A program made the position numbers and the translations under genes. A DNA stretch of 15,643 nt from positions 1 to 15,643 of the forward strand of contig JBPPNE010000091.1 of assembly GCA_051306415.1 (NCBI GenBank), given 5' to 3'. Shown piece by piece: positions 1-6,460 of the stretch; the first letter of the stretch is position 1; every line of letters starts with the position of its first letter. The notes under the pieces are model-generated. The model ran no database searches and was not told where the DNA came from. It saw only the letters and a list, made by a program, of their open reading frames with translations. This stretch comes from CBDDRG01 sp051306415 (lineage in GTDB: Bacteria > Pseudomonadota > Gammaproteobacteria > Pseudomonadales > Porticoccaceae).

Positions 1-2864
1 GCAAGCTGGGAAAGCGCCTTCGCTGGCACTTGCTGGCGCGCCAGTAACTCGTGATGGATATGGTCATGGAGAGCAGCGTCTATCTCCTCGTCGCTGGGAT
101 CCTTGTTGTCCGCGCTCAGTGCGGTGTCGATGATCTTGCGCCGAGTCTTGGCGCTCTCCCCGGTGGTACTTTCGTACAGCGCGTAGAATTTCTTTTTGAA
201 TGACTTGTCCGCAACGGCGGCGTTCAGTCCTGGCCAAGGCTGATCGCTATCCTCGCCACTATCGGTGAACAGTACGGCGAGCTGGCGATCCAGCTGACTC
301 TGCGCGAGCGCCGTGGTGTCTTGGTCGGGCAGGGTATTGCCGGTGACGTCCAGGCGCAGTTGCGGTCGCTCGGCGAGGGCTTTCACCAGCAGATCAAGCT
401 TGGCTTTCTCGGGCGCGTCGAGTTGCTCCGACCCGGGTGCGAAAGCGATGGCATCCAATGGGCCACTGTCCCCGCTACCTCCCGCCAAACCCGCGATCAG
501 GTTGAAGGGCGCGCTGACCGCTTTGACGATGAGATTCTTGAAGGCCACGAAAATGAGCCCGCCAACGCTGAAGCTGGGCTCATTGACGTTGCCTTTGACT
601 TCGAGACCCAGGTCGATGACGCCTTTGCTGTCCTTCAGCAGCGCGAGGGCGAGGCGCAATGGCAGGTCGATCGCTTTCGGGCTTTCGACCCGCTCGCCAA
701 GCTCCATCTGGTTCATGACGATGTGGTTCTGGCCGAGAATCTGGTCATTGTCGAGCTGGTAGTGGAGATCGACCGATAGCTGCCCCTGCTTGATGCGATG
801 CCCGGCGTAAACCCCGGAATAGGGCGTCAAGGTGGTCATGTCGAGATTCTTGAAGGTGAGCTTCATGTCCAGAGTCGTCGAGGCTTTGAACGGATTGACC
901 TGCCCCGCAATGGTGACCGGCGCATAGCGGTCGACTTGGCCCTTGAGGTCGACGCCGATGGGCTGGCCGCTGCCGGAATCGATGCCCTCGATGGCTCCCT
1001 TCAGGTTGAAGATGCCCGTTCTGAAGTCGGGGTTCATGGTCAGGTCGGCGAAATAGGCCGCGCTGTCGGCAATGGCGATCTTGCCGATCACGATTGCCAT
1101 GGGTTTCGCCGGTGTCTCGGTTGTGGGCCGGGGAACCAGCAGCTTTTCGACGTTGGTGGTACCGTCGGCGCGGATCGCGAAACGGCCGTAGAGCTGGTCG
1201 AATTCGATCCGGTCGATGGTGGTGCGGTTGGCGGTCTGCTGGAAGTGGAGGTTTTTGATGGCTAACTGTTTCCAGCTGAGAAATTCCCGGTTGAAGCGGT
1301 TGTCGGTCGTTTTCAGATCGTCGACGCCGGCATCGCCCTGATAACTCAGCCCGGTGCTTTGCCCGGCCTCGGGATAGGTCAGGGTGCCGACCGTGCTTGC
1401 CGTGCCGCTGTGCAGCTGGATATTGATCGTCTGACTGATGTAGGGCTGAAATCCGGCGAGGGGGATTTTCTCCGCCTCGATCTTCATCGTTGCCTGTACT
1501 GGTGCGAGGCTGGCCGGCCCGCTGGCGCGCAGCCGGCCGCTGTCATTGAAGCCACTGTCAATGGCGAGCTGAAGCGGCTCGCGGTTGTCGCTGCGGAAAT
1601 TTTCCAGGGTCACTCGCAGCGGGTCGAGCGCGAGGGTTGCCGGTGTGGCTGGCCCCTGGTCGGTGACTTGGACGCGAAAGCCGTCCAGGCTGGCCTTGGT
1701 CAGCGTGAGCAGCCAGGGCTTTGGATCGGGCAGTGCCGTGTCCGCCCCGGCTGGGGTGGTGGGCGTGAACAACTTGAGCAGATCGAGCTCGCCATCGGCG
1801 GCGAGGGTGCCGGCGATTTTGCCACCGTTGACGGCGACCTGCTCAATGCTGACCGTTTTTCCCCCGCTATCCAGGCCGACGCCATCGATCTGGATGGCGG
1901 CGATCTCGATCGGCGTCGCATCCGGTGTCGCTTTGTCGGCGATGGCGAGGTCGCCGAGGGTCAGCGCACCTTCGGACAAATTGATCAAAAGGCCGCTGCT
2001 CGTGGCATCGTCGCCCATCGTCAACCGGTAATTGACGCGGGCATTGAGCTTGCCGCGGGCGAGGCGAAAGGGCAGAGACTCATCGGCGAAGCGGGACAGC
2101 GCGGCGATGTCGAAGCCGCGGGCCTCGACGTTGCCGCTGGACGCCAGTGTCGGCAGGCTGAGGTCGCCCTGCCAATGGAACTGTTCGCCAGCCTCGCCAT
2201 TGATCGTCAACTCCGCTTGGGTCTGCACGTTTTGCTGCGCGCGGGTGCTGAACGCCTTGACGCTGAAATTGACCGGCAGGTATTTCAGCACCGGCGCTTC
2301 GGCGTGGGTGTCATCGCGATAGACCAGCTCGCCGTCGCTGACGCTGAGCTGCTGGATCAGAATGGCGGGCAGCGCCGCGGGCTCTGTGGATTCCGGTTTT
2401 GGTGGCTCAGGGGTGGCTTGCGCTGGCGCGGCGCCGCTGATCATGCTGGTAAAATTGAAGGTATCCGCGGTCAGGCGGCGAACCTGTGCCCGCGGCTTGG
2501 TCAGGCGGATTTCGGCAAAGGTCAGCGCGCGCTTGAACAGCGACGATGCCTCGAAGTTGACGTAGAAGCTGTCCCAGCCGGCGAAGGGCTCGCCATTTGC
2601 TTCCTTCAGGCTCAGACCGTTGATAGTCAGCGCGAGCCGCAGCGGGTTGAACTTCACATGCTCGACGGTCATCTCGCGCCCGGTCGCCTTGTGCGTTTGG
2701 GCGATCAGTTGCTGCTTGACGATCACCGGCACCAGCAGGAAGCCCAGCAGTAGGTAGAGCGCGAACAGGGTCGTGAGCACGATGCCCCAGCGCTCGGGCG
2801 TCGAGCGCTGGGGCCAGAGCGCCTGCCGCACGCGCTGCCACAGGGTTGGCGAGGTCTCAGTCAT
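1..2864 (-). CDS. DUF748 / AsmA-like envelope protein, 3' end beyond the window
   Basis: The frame starts at ATG 2864 and has no stop in 954 codons down to position 1, so the C-terminus is missing. Residues 1-27 are polar and basic. Residues 28-49 (IVLTTLFALYLLLGFLLVPV and two more) form one membrane helix, giving a cytoplasmic N-terminus and a large periplasmic part. The segment around 130-138 (RLTADTFNF) resembles the conserved early motif of DUF748 proteins. Residues about 808-815 (FAPGSEQL) begin the stretch typical of DUF748 C-terminal ends, followed by a KLDLLVKAL/RPQLRLDVTG pattern. From the family: these proteins belong to the AsmA/TamB-like group of repeat beta-groove proteins, thought to act between inner and outer membrane; a lipid-transfer role here is inference. 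The ribosome-binding site is weak. An 18-bp palindrome lies 37 bases upstream. Codon use matches the neighbours. Assignment to the family is firm; the function is not. Confidence 0.9.
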   Translation of the reverse strand, partial: MTETSPTLWQRVRQALWPQRSTPERWGIVLTTLFALYLLLGFLLVPVIVKQQLIAQTHKATGREMTVEHVKFNPLRLALTINGLSLKEANGEPFAGWDSFYVNFEASSLFKRALTFAEIRLTKPRAQVRRLTADTFNFTSMISGAAPAQATPEPPKPESTEPAALPAILIQQLSVSDGELVYRDDTHAEAPVLKYLPVNFSVKAFSTRAQQNVQTQAELTINGEAGEQFHWQGDLSLPTLASSGNVEARGFDIAALSRFADESLPFRLARGKLNARVNYRLTMGDDATSSGLLINLSEGALTLGDLAIADKATPDATPIEIAAIQIDGVGLDSGGKTVSIEQVAVNGGKIAGTLAADGELDLLKLFTPTTPAGADTALPDPKPWLLTLTKASLDGFRVQVTDQGPATPATLALDPLRVTLENFRSDNREPLQLAIDSGFNDSGRLRASGPASLAPVQATMKIEAEKIPLAGFQPYISQTINIQLHSGTASTVGTLTYPEAGQSTGLSYQGDAGVDDLKTTDNRFNREFLSWKQLAIKNLHFQQTANRTTIDRIEFDQLYGRFAIRADGTTNVEKLLVPRPTTETPAKPMAIVIGKIAIADSAAYFADLTMNPDFRTGIFNLKGAIEGIDSGSGQPIGVDLKGQVDRYAPVTIAGQVNPFKASTTLDMKLTFKNLDMTTLTPYSGVYAGHRIKQGQLSVDLHYQLDNDQILGQNHIVMNQMELGERVESPKAIDLPLRLALALLKDSKGVIDLGLEVKGNVNEPSFSVGGLIFVAFKNLIVKAVSAPFNLIAGLAGGSGDSGPLDAIAFAPGSEQLDAPEKAKLDLLVKALAERPQLRLDVTGNTLPDQDTTALAQSQLDRQLAVLFTDSGEDSDQPWPGLNAAVADKSFKKKFYALYESTTGESAKTRRKIIDTALSADNKDPSDEEIDAALHDHIHHELLARQQVPAKALSQL

Positions 2865-2901
2865 TTCACGGATACCTGTCGTTGGCTCGGGTTACGCCCA
2901 T

Positions 2902-2919
2902 CGCGTTTGCGCAAACGCG
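2902..2919. promoter_or_regulatory. 18-bp perfect palindrome upstream of the DUF748 gene
   Basis: The two arms CGCGTTTGC and GCAAACGCG are exact reverse complements with no spacer. The site lies between the stop of the DUF4345-like gene (2973) and the start of the DUF748 gene (2864). There is no T-run after it on the minus strand, so it is not a standard rho-independent terminator. A dimeric regulator site is the simplest reading, but no regulator can be named. Confidence 0.4.
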
Positions 2920-2972
2920 GCGATTGTAACCCGCTGCCGATGTCTGCCGCGAAGGCTTGCCCCGCCGCGAAA

Positions 2973-3368
2973 TTACAGCGCTGGCTGGTGTTTTCTCTCC
3001 ATTGCGATGCAGATCAGCGCGATGACGGTGGTCAGCAGCTCAAAGCTGACGGCGCCGGTCGTGTAAAGGGTGACATCACCGCTCGCGGTGGCGAGGCCGT
3101 AGGAACGCATTGTTGCGAGCCCACCGACCAGTAGCGCGATGACGACGAGGCCGGGCATCCGGTAGTGGTCGTTGACGGCGGCCAGCATGCAGAACAGGCC
3201 GACGCCGATTTGCAGTCCGCCGTACATCGCGCCCATCTCGATGCGGGCGTCGGCATTGGTGAGCCCGAGCCCGGCATAGCCGGCGGCGACTTCGGGCTGG
3301 ATTGCACACAGCAGGCCGTAACCGGCAAAGGCGATGGCGCTGATCCAGAGTAGTAGTTTGGCTAACAT
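2973..3368 (-). CDS. DUF4345-like small four-helix membrane protein
   Basis: 131 residues. The start chosen is ATG 3368, because AGGAGA sits 6 bases before it; an in-frame GTG at 3386 would put that ribosome-binding site inside the gene. Four hydrophobic helices are visible, at about residues 4-24, 46-65, 71-90 and 99-123. The segment ARIEMGAMYGGLQIGVG (41-57), with an acidic residue next to a Tyr-Gly-Gly turn, is the recognisable part of the DUF4345 family. The function of this family is unknown; it probably sits in the inner membrane. It lies 108 bases upstream of the DUF748 gene on the same strand, so the two may share a transcript, but the palindrome between them argues that the DUF748 gene can be controlled separately. 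Confidence 0.8.
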   Translation of the reverse strand: MLAKLLLWISAIAFAGYGLLCAIQPEVAAGYAGLGLTNADARIEMGAMYGGLQIGVGLFCMLAAVNDHYRMPGLVVIALLVGGLATMRSYGLATASGDVTLYTTGAVSFELLTTVIALICIAMERKHQPAL

Positions 3369-3525
3369 GGCGATTCTCCTCTTCACATTATGATTTTTAT
3401 CTGTAGTCAGCCTAGTTCAGAGTTTGGTTGCGCACAAGTGCGAGGCGGTGGTTCCCCCGCGAGTGTTTGCAAGCGGTGTCGGGGCATTGATTGACCGTCC
3501 ATGGTCGCTGTGGGAGCATGGCCCG

Positions 3526-3561
3526 CGATTATGTAATTCAAAACGATTATGTAATTCAAAA
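3526..3561. repeat. Perfect 18-bp tandem duplication before the crotonase gene
   Basis: The unit CGATTATGTAATTCAAAA occurs twice head to tail, at 3526-3543 and 3544-3561, ending 32 bases before the crotonase start. Each copy contains the inverted half-sites ATTA-TG-TAAT. It is strikingly AT-rich against its surroundings. It could be a doubled operator, part of a promoter, or a recent slippage event. Confidence 0.85.
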
Positions 3562-3593
3562 AATGGGGCTGCCCAACAAACGGGGGATACGCA

Positions 3594-4379
3594 ATGACTG
3601 GTGAGCACTTGACGTTGGACATCCGCGACGGTGTCGGCCTGATTACGCTGAATCGCCCGCAGCAGGGCAATCCCGTCGTCCACGGTATGGTTCGCGAACT
3701 GCTGGATGCCGCGATTGTTTGCGATGAGGATCCGGCGGTGCGCGCGGTGGTGCTTACCGGCACTGGCCGCATGTTCTGTGTCGGCGGCGGTCTCAAGGAT
3801 TTCCACGCCCAAGGCGATCGGGTCTCCAGCCATCTCAAGTTGGTGACTCAGCTGTTTCACGGCGCCATCGCCAAATTCAACTGGATGGCGCCACCGGTAA
3901 TTGCCGCCATCAACGGCACCGCCGCGGGCGGCGGTTTGAGTCTGGCGCTGACTACCGACCTCGCGATTGCCGCGGAGTCGGCAAAGTTCACCATGGCCTA
4001 TACCAACGCCGGCTTGCCGCCGGACGGTAGTTCGAGCTTTTATCTCGCGCGCATCGTCGGCATGCGCCGGGCCAAGGAGATGGCGTTGTTGAACCGGGTG
4101 CTGACCGCGCGGGAGGCGCTGAACTGGGGTCTGGTCAACCAGGTGGTCGCCGATGACGAGTTGCTCGACACCGCGCTGGCACTTGCGCGCAAGCTTGCCG
4201 CGGGACCGACCACCGCCTACGGGGAGACCAAGCGGCTGATTCTGTCCGGCGCGACCGAGAGTCTGGAGTCGCAGATGGAGAAGGAGTCCCGCGCGATCTC
4301 CGCGCTCGCCGGCAGTCACGACGGTCGCGAAGGGGTGGCGGCCTTTGTCGAAAAGCGCAAGCCGGTGTTCAGGGGTTGA
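3594..4379 (+). CDS. Enoyl-CoA hydratase/isomerase-family protein (crotonase superfamily, PaaG-like)
   Basis: 261 residues, the usual length for the family. The start ATG 3594 is preceded by GGGGGA with a 6-base spacer. The crotonase fold is shown by LITLNRP near residue 16, the first oxyanion-hole loop FCVGGGLKDF (61-70), the second, GTAAGGGL (108-115), and the C-terminal AxxFVEKRKPVF helix. The first catalytic Glu of classical enoyl-CoA hydratase (in GGGxELA) is Ser116 here, and the second Glu position appears to be Tyr136. Instead LPPDGSSSFYL carries Asp144, the position used by PaaG-type isomerases and related dehalogenases. The likely chemistry is double-bond shift or ring isomerisation of a CoA thioester, not simple hydration. 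The substrate is unknown and no pathway genes are adjacent. The gene stands alone and ends at a bidirectional terminator. Confidence 0.88.
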   Translation: MTGEHLTLDIRDGVGLITLNRPQQGNPVVHGMVRELLDAAIVCDEDPAVRAVVLTGTGRMFCVGGGLKDFHAQGDRVSSHLKLVTQLFHGAIAKFNWMAPPVIAAINGTAAGGGLSLALTTDLAIAAESAKFTMAYTNAGLPPDGSSSFYLARIVGMRRAKEMALLNRVLTAREALNWGLVNQVVADDELLDTALALARKLAAGPTTAYGETKRLILSGATESLESQMEKESRAISALAGSHDGREGVAAFVEKRKPVFRG

Positions 4380-4439
4380 CGGCGAGCAGGCTGGTAATGT
4401 GGGCAAACGCGCCGCTACTTTCAGGACGCCAGGCAGAGC

Positions 4440-4474
4440 GATAAAAAATCCCCGCTGAGCGGGGGTTTTTTATC
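4440..4474. terminator. Bidirectional rho-independent terminator
   Basis: The stem CCCCGC / GCGGGG closes on the loop TGA. It is flanked by AAAAAA on the left and TTTTTT on the right, and the outer bases GAT/ATC also pair. The structure therefore works on both strands, between the end of the crotonase gene (4379) and the end of the convergent MAPEG gene (4486). Confidence 0.95.
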
Positions 4475-4485
4475 GCGGCGAGGAA

Positions 4486-4908
4486 TCAGCGGCACAGCAT
4501 CTGATAGACGTAGCAGAGCAGCAGTGCGAGCTGGATGAAAAAGAAAGTGCCGCGCAGCAACACCATTGGCAGTGCGGTGGAGATCATGTGGATCACCGAC
4601 TGGGCGATCCGCGCGTAGAGGATGTACATCGCGGTGCTTTCCATGATGGCCAACTGATTAGACAGTCCAGCGGCGATCACGACGGCGGCAAAGATTGGCA
4701 ACACCTCCAGGCAGTTCAGGTGCGCGCGGGTGTAGCGCTGGCCGAAACCGGGCAGGTCGTCGCCGCCCGGGGAAAACCGGTTGAGGGGGATCTTGGCGCC
4801 GGCGAAAGCATTGAACAAACGTACACCGACCAAGAAGACGGCGAGCAGCGCGGTCCAGCCGGCGAAGCCGGCGAGGGCGAACAGGGCGGGGTTGAGGGTA
4901 GTTGTCAT
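4486..4908 (-). CDS. MAPEG-family integral membrane protein
   Basis: 140 residues, a normal size for bacterial MAPEG proteins. AGGAGA lies 7 bases before ATG 4908. Four hydrophobic helices are visible, at about 8-33, 67-88, 91-110 and 115-137. The family signature RAHLNCLEVLPIF lies at about residues 61-73, followed by YARIAQSVIHMIS near 98-110. MAPEG proteins are trimeric membrane proteins related to microsomal glutathione transferases and eicosanoid enzymes. Glutathione-dependent detoxification is possible here, but the bacterial substrates are mostly unknown. It is transcribed alone, converging on the crotonase gene. Confidence 0.9.
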   Translation of the reverse strand: MTTTLNPALFALAGFAGWTALLAVFLVGVRLFNAFAGAKIPLNRFSPGGDDLPGFGQRYTRAHLNCLEVLPIFAAVVIAAGLSNQLAIMESTAMYILYARIAQSVIHMISTALPMVLLRGTFFFIQLALLLCYVYQMLCR

Positions 4909-4928
4909 CGGGCAATCTCCTGACTATT

Positions 4929-4934
4929 TTTATA
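4929..4934 (-). promoter_or_regulatory. Possible -10 element for the MAPEG gene
   Basis: On the minus strand the bases read TATAAA, about 20 bases upstream of the MAPEG start, just before its AGGAGA ribosome-binding site. No good -35 element is visible at 16-18 bases further upstream, so this is only a candidate. Confidence 0.3.
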
Positions 4935-5139
4935 GGTGGAGCCCGATGGTACTCGAAGTCACCAGAGTGGTAAACGTGCGTTCATCTGGTGTTGCGCTGA
5001 GCGGCGGTGGGCCGTAGTCGTCGCGCGGAGTTGAGCAACCGGGTGCTGCAAGTGCAAGCACGAGAGTTGCGCGTCAGCGGATTTGCGGCTACAAACGCAG
5101 TTCGCGCTTCATTTCCCGCGCTTCATATTGAGAGCTGCC

Positions 5140-5748
5140 ATGGCAACTACCGCGCCCACCACACGCCTACCTCTGTTCCCCCTGCAGCGCGTCCTGTTCC
5201 CCGGCGTGCCGCTGCGGATGCAGATTTTCGAGCAGCGCTACCTGCGCCTGGTGCGCGAATCCCTGGCCGATGGTAGTCCTTTCGGTGTGGTTCCCATCGT
5301 CAACGGACGGGAAGCCGGAGAAACTCCCGAAATCTGGCACTGGGGTACGCTGGTGGCGATCCGCGACTGGACGCAAATGCCCAATGGTTTGCTCGGGGTG
5401 ACGGTCGCGGGCGACCAGCGCCTGCGCGTGGTGAGCACCAGCGTCGATGACGACGGGCTGATGATCGGCCGGGTTGTACTACTGCCGGCGGAGGATGAGC
5501 AGTTGGTGGGCGAAGAAGACGCGGACCTGGTCGGTCTGCTCGATTTCCTCGCGCGCAAGTTCGGTGTTGAGGAGCACTACCTGGGCCCCGCCATGAGTCG
5601 CTCGACCCTCGCCTGGCGACTGGCGGATCTGCTGCCGGTGGTGGCGGCGATCAAAGTCGGACTGCTTGAGGCCGACAATCCCGACGAACGCCTGGCGCAG
5701 GTGCGCACCTGGGTTGCCAATCTGCAACGACCGAAGCCGCCGATATAG
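5140..5748 (+). CDS. Stand-alone LON substrate-binding (N-terminal) domain protein
   Basis: 202 residues. The start ATG 5140 places LPLFPLQRVLFPGVPL at residues 10-25, as expected for this family; an upstream in-frame TTG at 5083 would add an unlikely leader. The core IFEQRYLRLVRESL (29-42) and FGVVPIVNGREAGE (48-61) are typical of the PUA-like N-terminal domain of Lon protease. There is no AAA+ or protease domain, so this is not Lon itself. Such small proteins are common in proteobacteria and are thought to bind protein substrates, but their role is not established. The ribosome-binding site is weak (GAGAG). It converges on the MaoC-like gene with a 52-base gap in which I see no clear terminator. 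Confidence 0.88.
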   Translation: MATTAPTTRLPLFPLQRVLFPGVPLRMQIFEQRYLRLVRESLADGSPFGVVPIVNGREAGETPEIWHWGTLVAIRDWTQMPNGLLGVTVAGDQRLRVVSTSVDDDGLMIGRVVLLPAEDEQLVGEEDADLVGLLDFLARKFGVEEHYLGPAMSRSTLAWRLADLLPVVAAIKVGLLEADNPDERLAQVRTWVANLQRPKPPI

Positions 5749-5800
5749 CCGGCGAATCCCTCGGCGCCGCCAGCACCGCGAGCGGACGACGCTGACGCGG

Positions 5801-6256
5801 TTATTCGGGGCGACCTTTCAACATGCGCAACGGGTTGTAGGTGAGGATCACCTCGCCGTGCTGATTGACGACCTTGTTGAAGGTGCGCACGAGGCCGCGG
5901 TTGCCCTCGCGGGTTTGCCGCACCTCAATCACTTCCAACTCGACATGGATGGTGTCGCCGGCGAAGCAGGGCCGCTTGATGTCGAGTTCCATGTTGAGGA
6001 ACGCCATGCCGGTACCCTGCATGGTCGGCAGCAGCAGGCCCTCGGCGAAGCTGTAGACCAGCGCGCCCGGCGCGAACGGGCGCTTGATGACGGACTTTTC
6101 GCGCAGAAACTCGCGGTCGGTGAACACCACCTCGTGCAACCCCACCAGATTGATGAAGGTACTGATGTCGGCTTCGAGCATGGTGCGTCCCCAGGATTCG
6201 AAGCAATCGCCGACCTTCAGATCCTGCCAGTAAAAGCCGCCGCCGATTTTTTTCAT
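5801..6256 (-). CDS. MaoC-like hot-dog-fold protein (acyl-CoA dehydratase family)
   Basis: 151 residues. A strong GGAGGA lies 9-10 bases before ATG 6256, which fixes this start over longer in-frame options. The hot-dog fold is recognisable from FYWQDLKVGDCFESWGRTM near the N-terminus, the ADISTFINLVGL helix (29-40), RPFAPGALVYSFAEGLL (59-75), and DIKRPCFAGDTIHVELEVIE (92-111), the classic strand after the central helix. In active MaoC hydratases a D-x-N-P-x-H motif follows the Gly of the first helix. Here that stretch reads GLHEVVFTD (39-47), so the Asp and His are not at their usual places, and the enzyme may be inactive or use other residues. If active it would hydrate or dehydrate an acyl-CoA. 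It diverges from proA. Confidence 0.83.
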   Translation of the reverse strand: MKKIGGGFYWQDLKVGDCFESWGRTMLEADISTFINLVGLHEVVFTDREFLREKSVIKRPFAPGALVYSFAEGLLLPTMQGTGMAFLNMELDIKRPCFAGDTIHVELEVIEVRQTREGNRGLVRTFNKVVNQHGEVILTYNPLRMLKGRPE

Positions 6257-6359
6257 GCTGGTGTTTCCTCCGCTTGCGATAGTGATGGTGCTAATGATAG
6301 TGGTAAAAAATGGTTCGCGGATGGTGCGGGATTTTAGCCGCCGCTGCAAACTGGCGGCG

Positions 6360-6383
6360 CACGCGGCAGGCGCCTGCTGCGTG
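6360..6383. promoter_or_regulatory. 24-bp near-perfect palindrome upstream of proA
   Basis: The left arm is CACGCGGCAGGC and the right arm GCCTGCTGCGTG, with one mismatched pair (G6365/T6378) and no spacer. It ends 31 bases before the TATAAT of the proA promoter, so its centre would fall near -55. That is a common place for an activator, though a repressor or a simple hairpin is also possible. It could also act on the divergent MaoC-like gene. Confidence 0.45.
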
Positions 6384-6414
6384 GGCTGCTTCTGGTCTGA
6401 CCGGATCGGGTCTG

Positions 6415-6420
6415 TATAAT
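6415..6420 (+). promoter_or_regulatory. Likely sigma-70 -10 element of the proA cluster
   Basis: A consensus TATAAT lies 40 bases before the proA ATG. No good -35 hexamer is present at 16-18 bases upstream; TTCTGG at 6390 is the closest, with a 19-base spacer. The element overlaps an upstream in-frame ATG at 6419, so a transcript from here could not use that start, which supports ATG 6461 for proA. Confidence 0.55.
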
Positions 6421-6460
6421 GCTGATTGATTCAGAATCCGCTGTGCGAGTGAGAAATTCA

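Noticed and set aside
1359..2753. 464-codon open frame on the plus strand inside the DUF748 gene
   Set aside because: It lies antisense to the DUF748 frame in the matching codon register, where GC-rich codons rarely give stops. Its translation is a low-complexity Gly/Arg/Gln/Asp-rich mix with no known motif and no ribosome-binding site.
3417..4406. 329-codon minus-strand frame over the crotonase gene
   Set aside because: Antisense to the crotonase gene, which has all expected family motifs, and it runs through the 18-bp tandem repeat.
6337..6358. GCCGCC / GGCGGC hairpin between the MaoC-like gene and proA
   Set aside because: The 10-base loop and lack of a T-run make it a poor terminator, and such GC repeats are common in this sequence.
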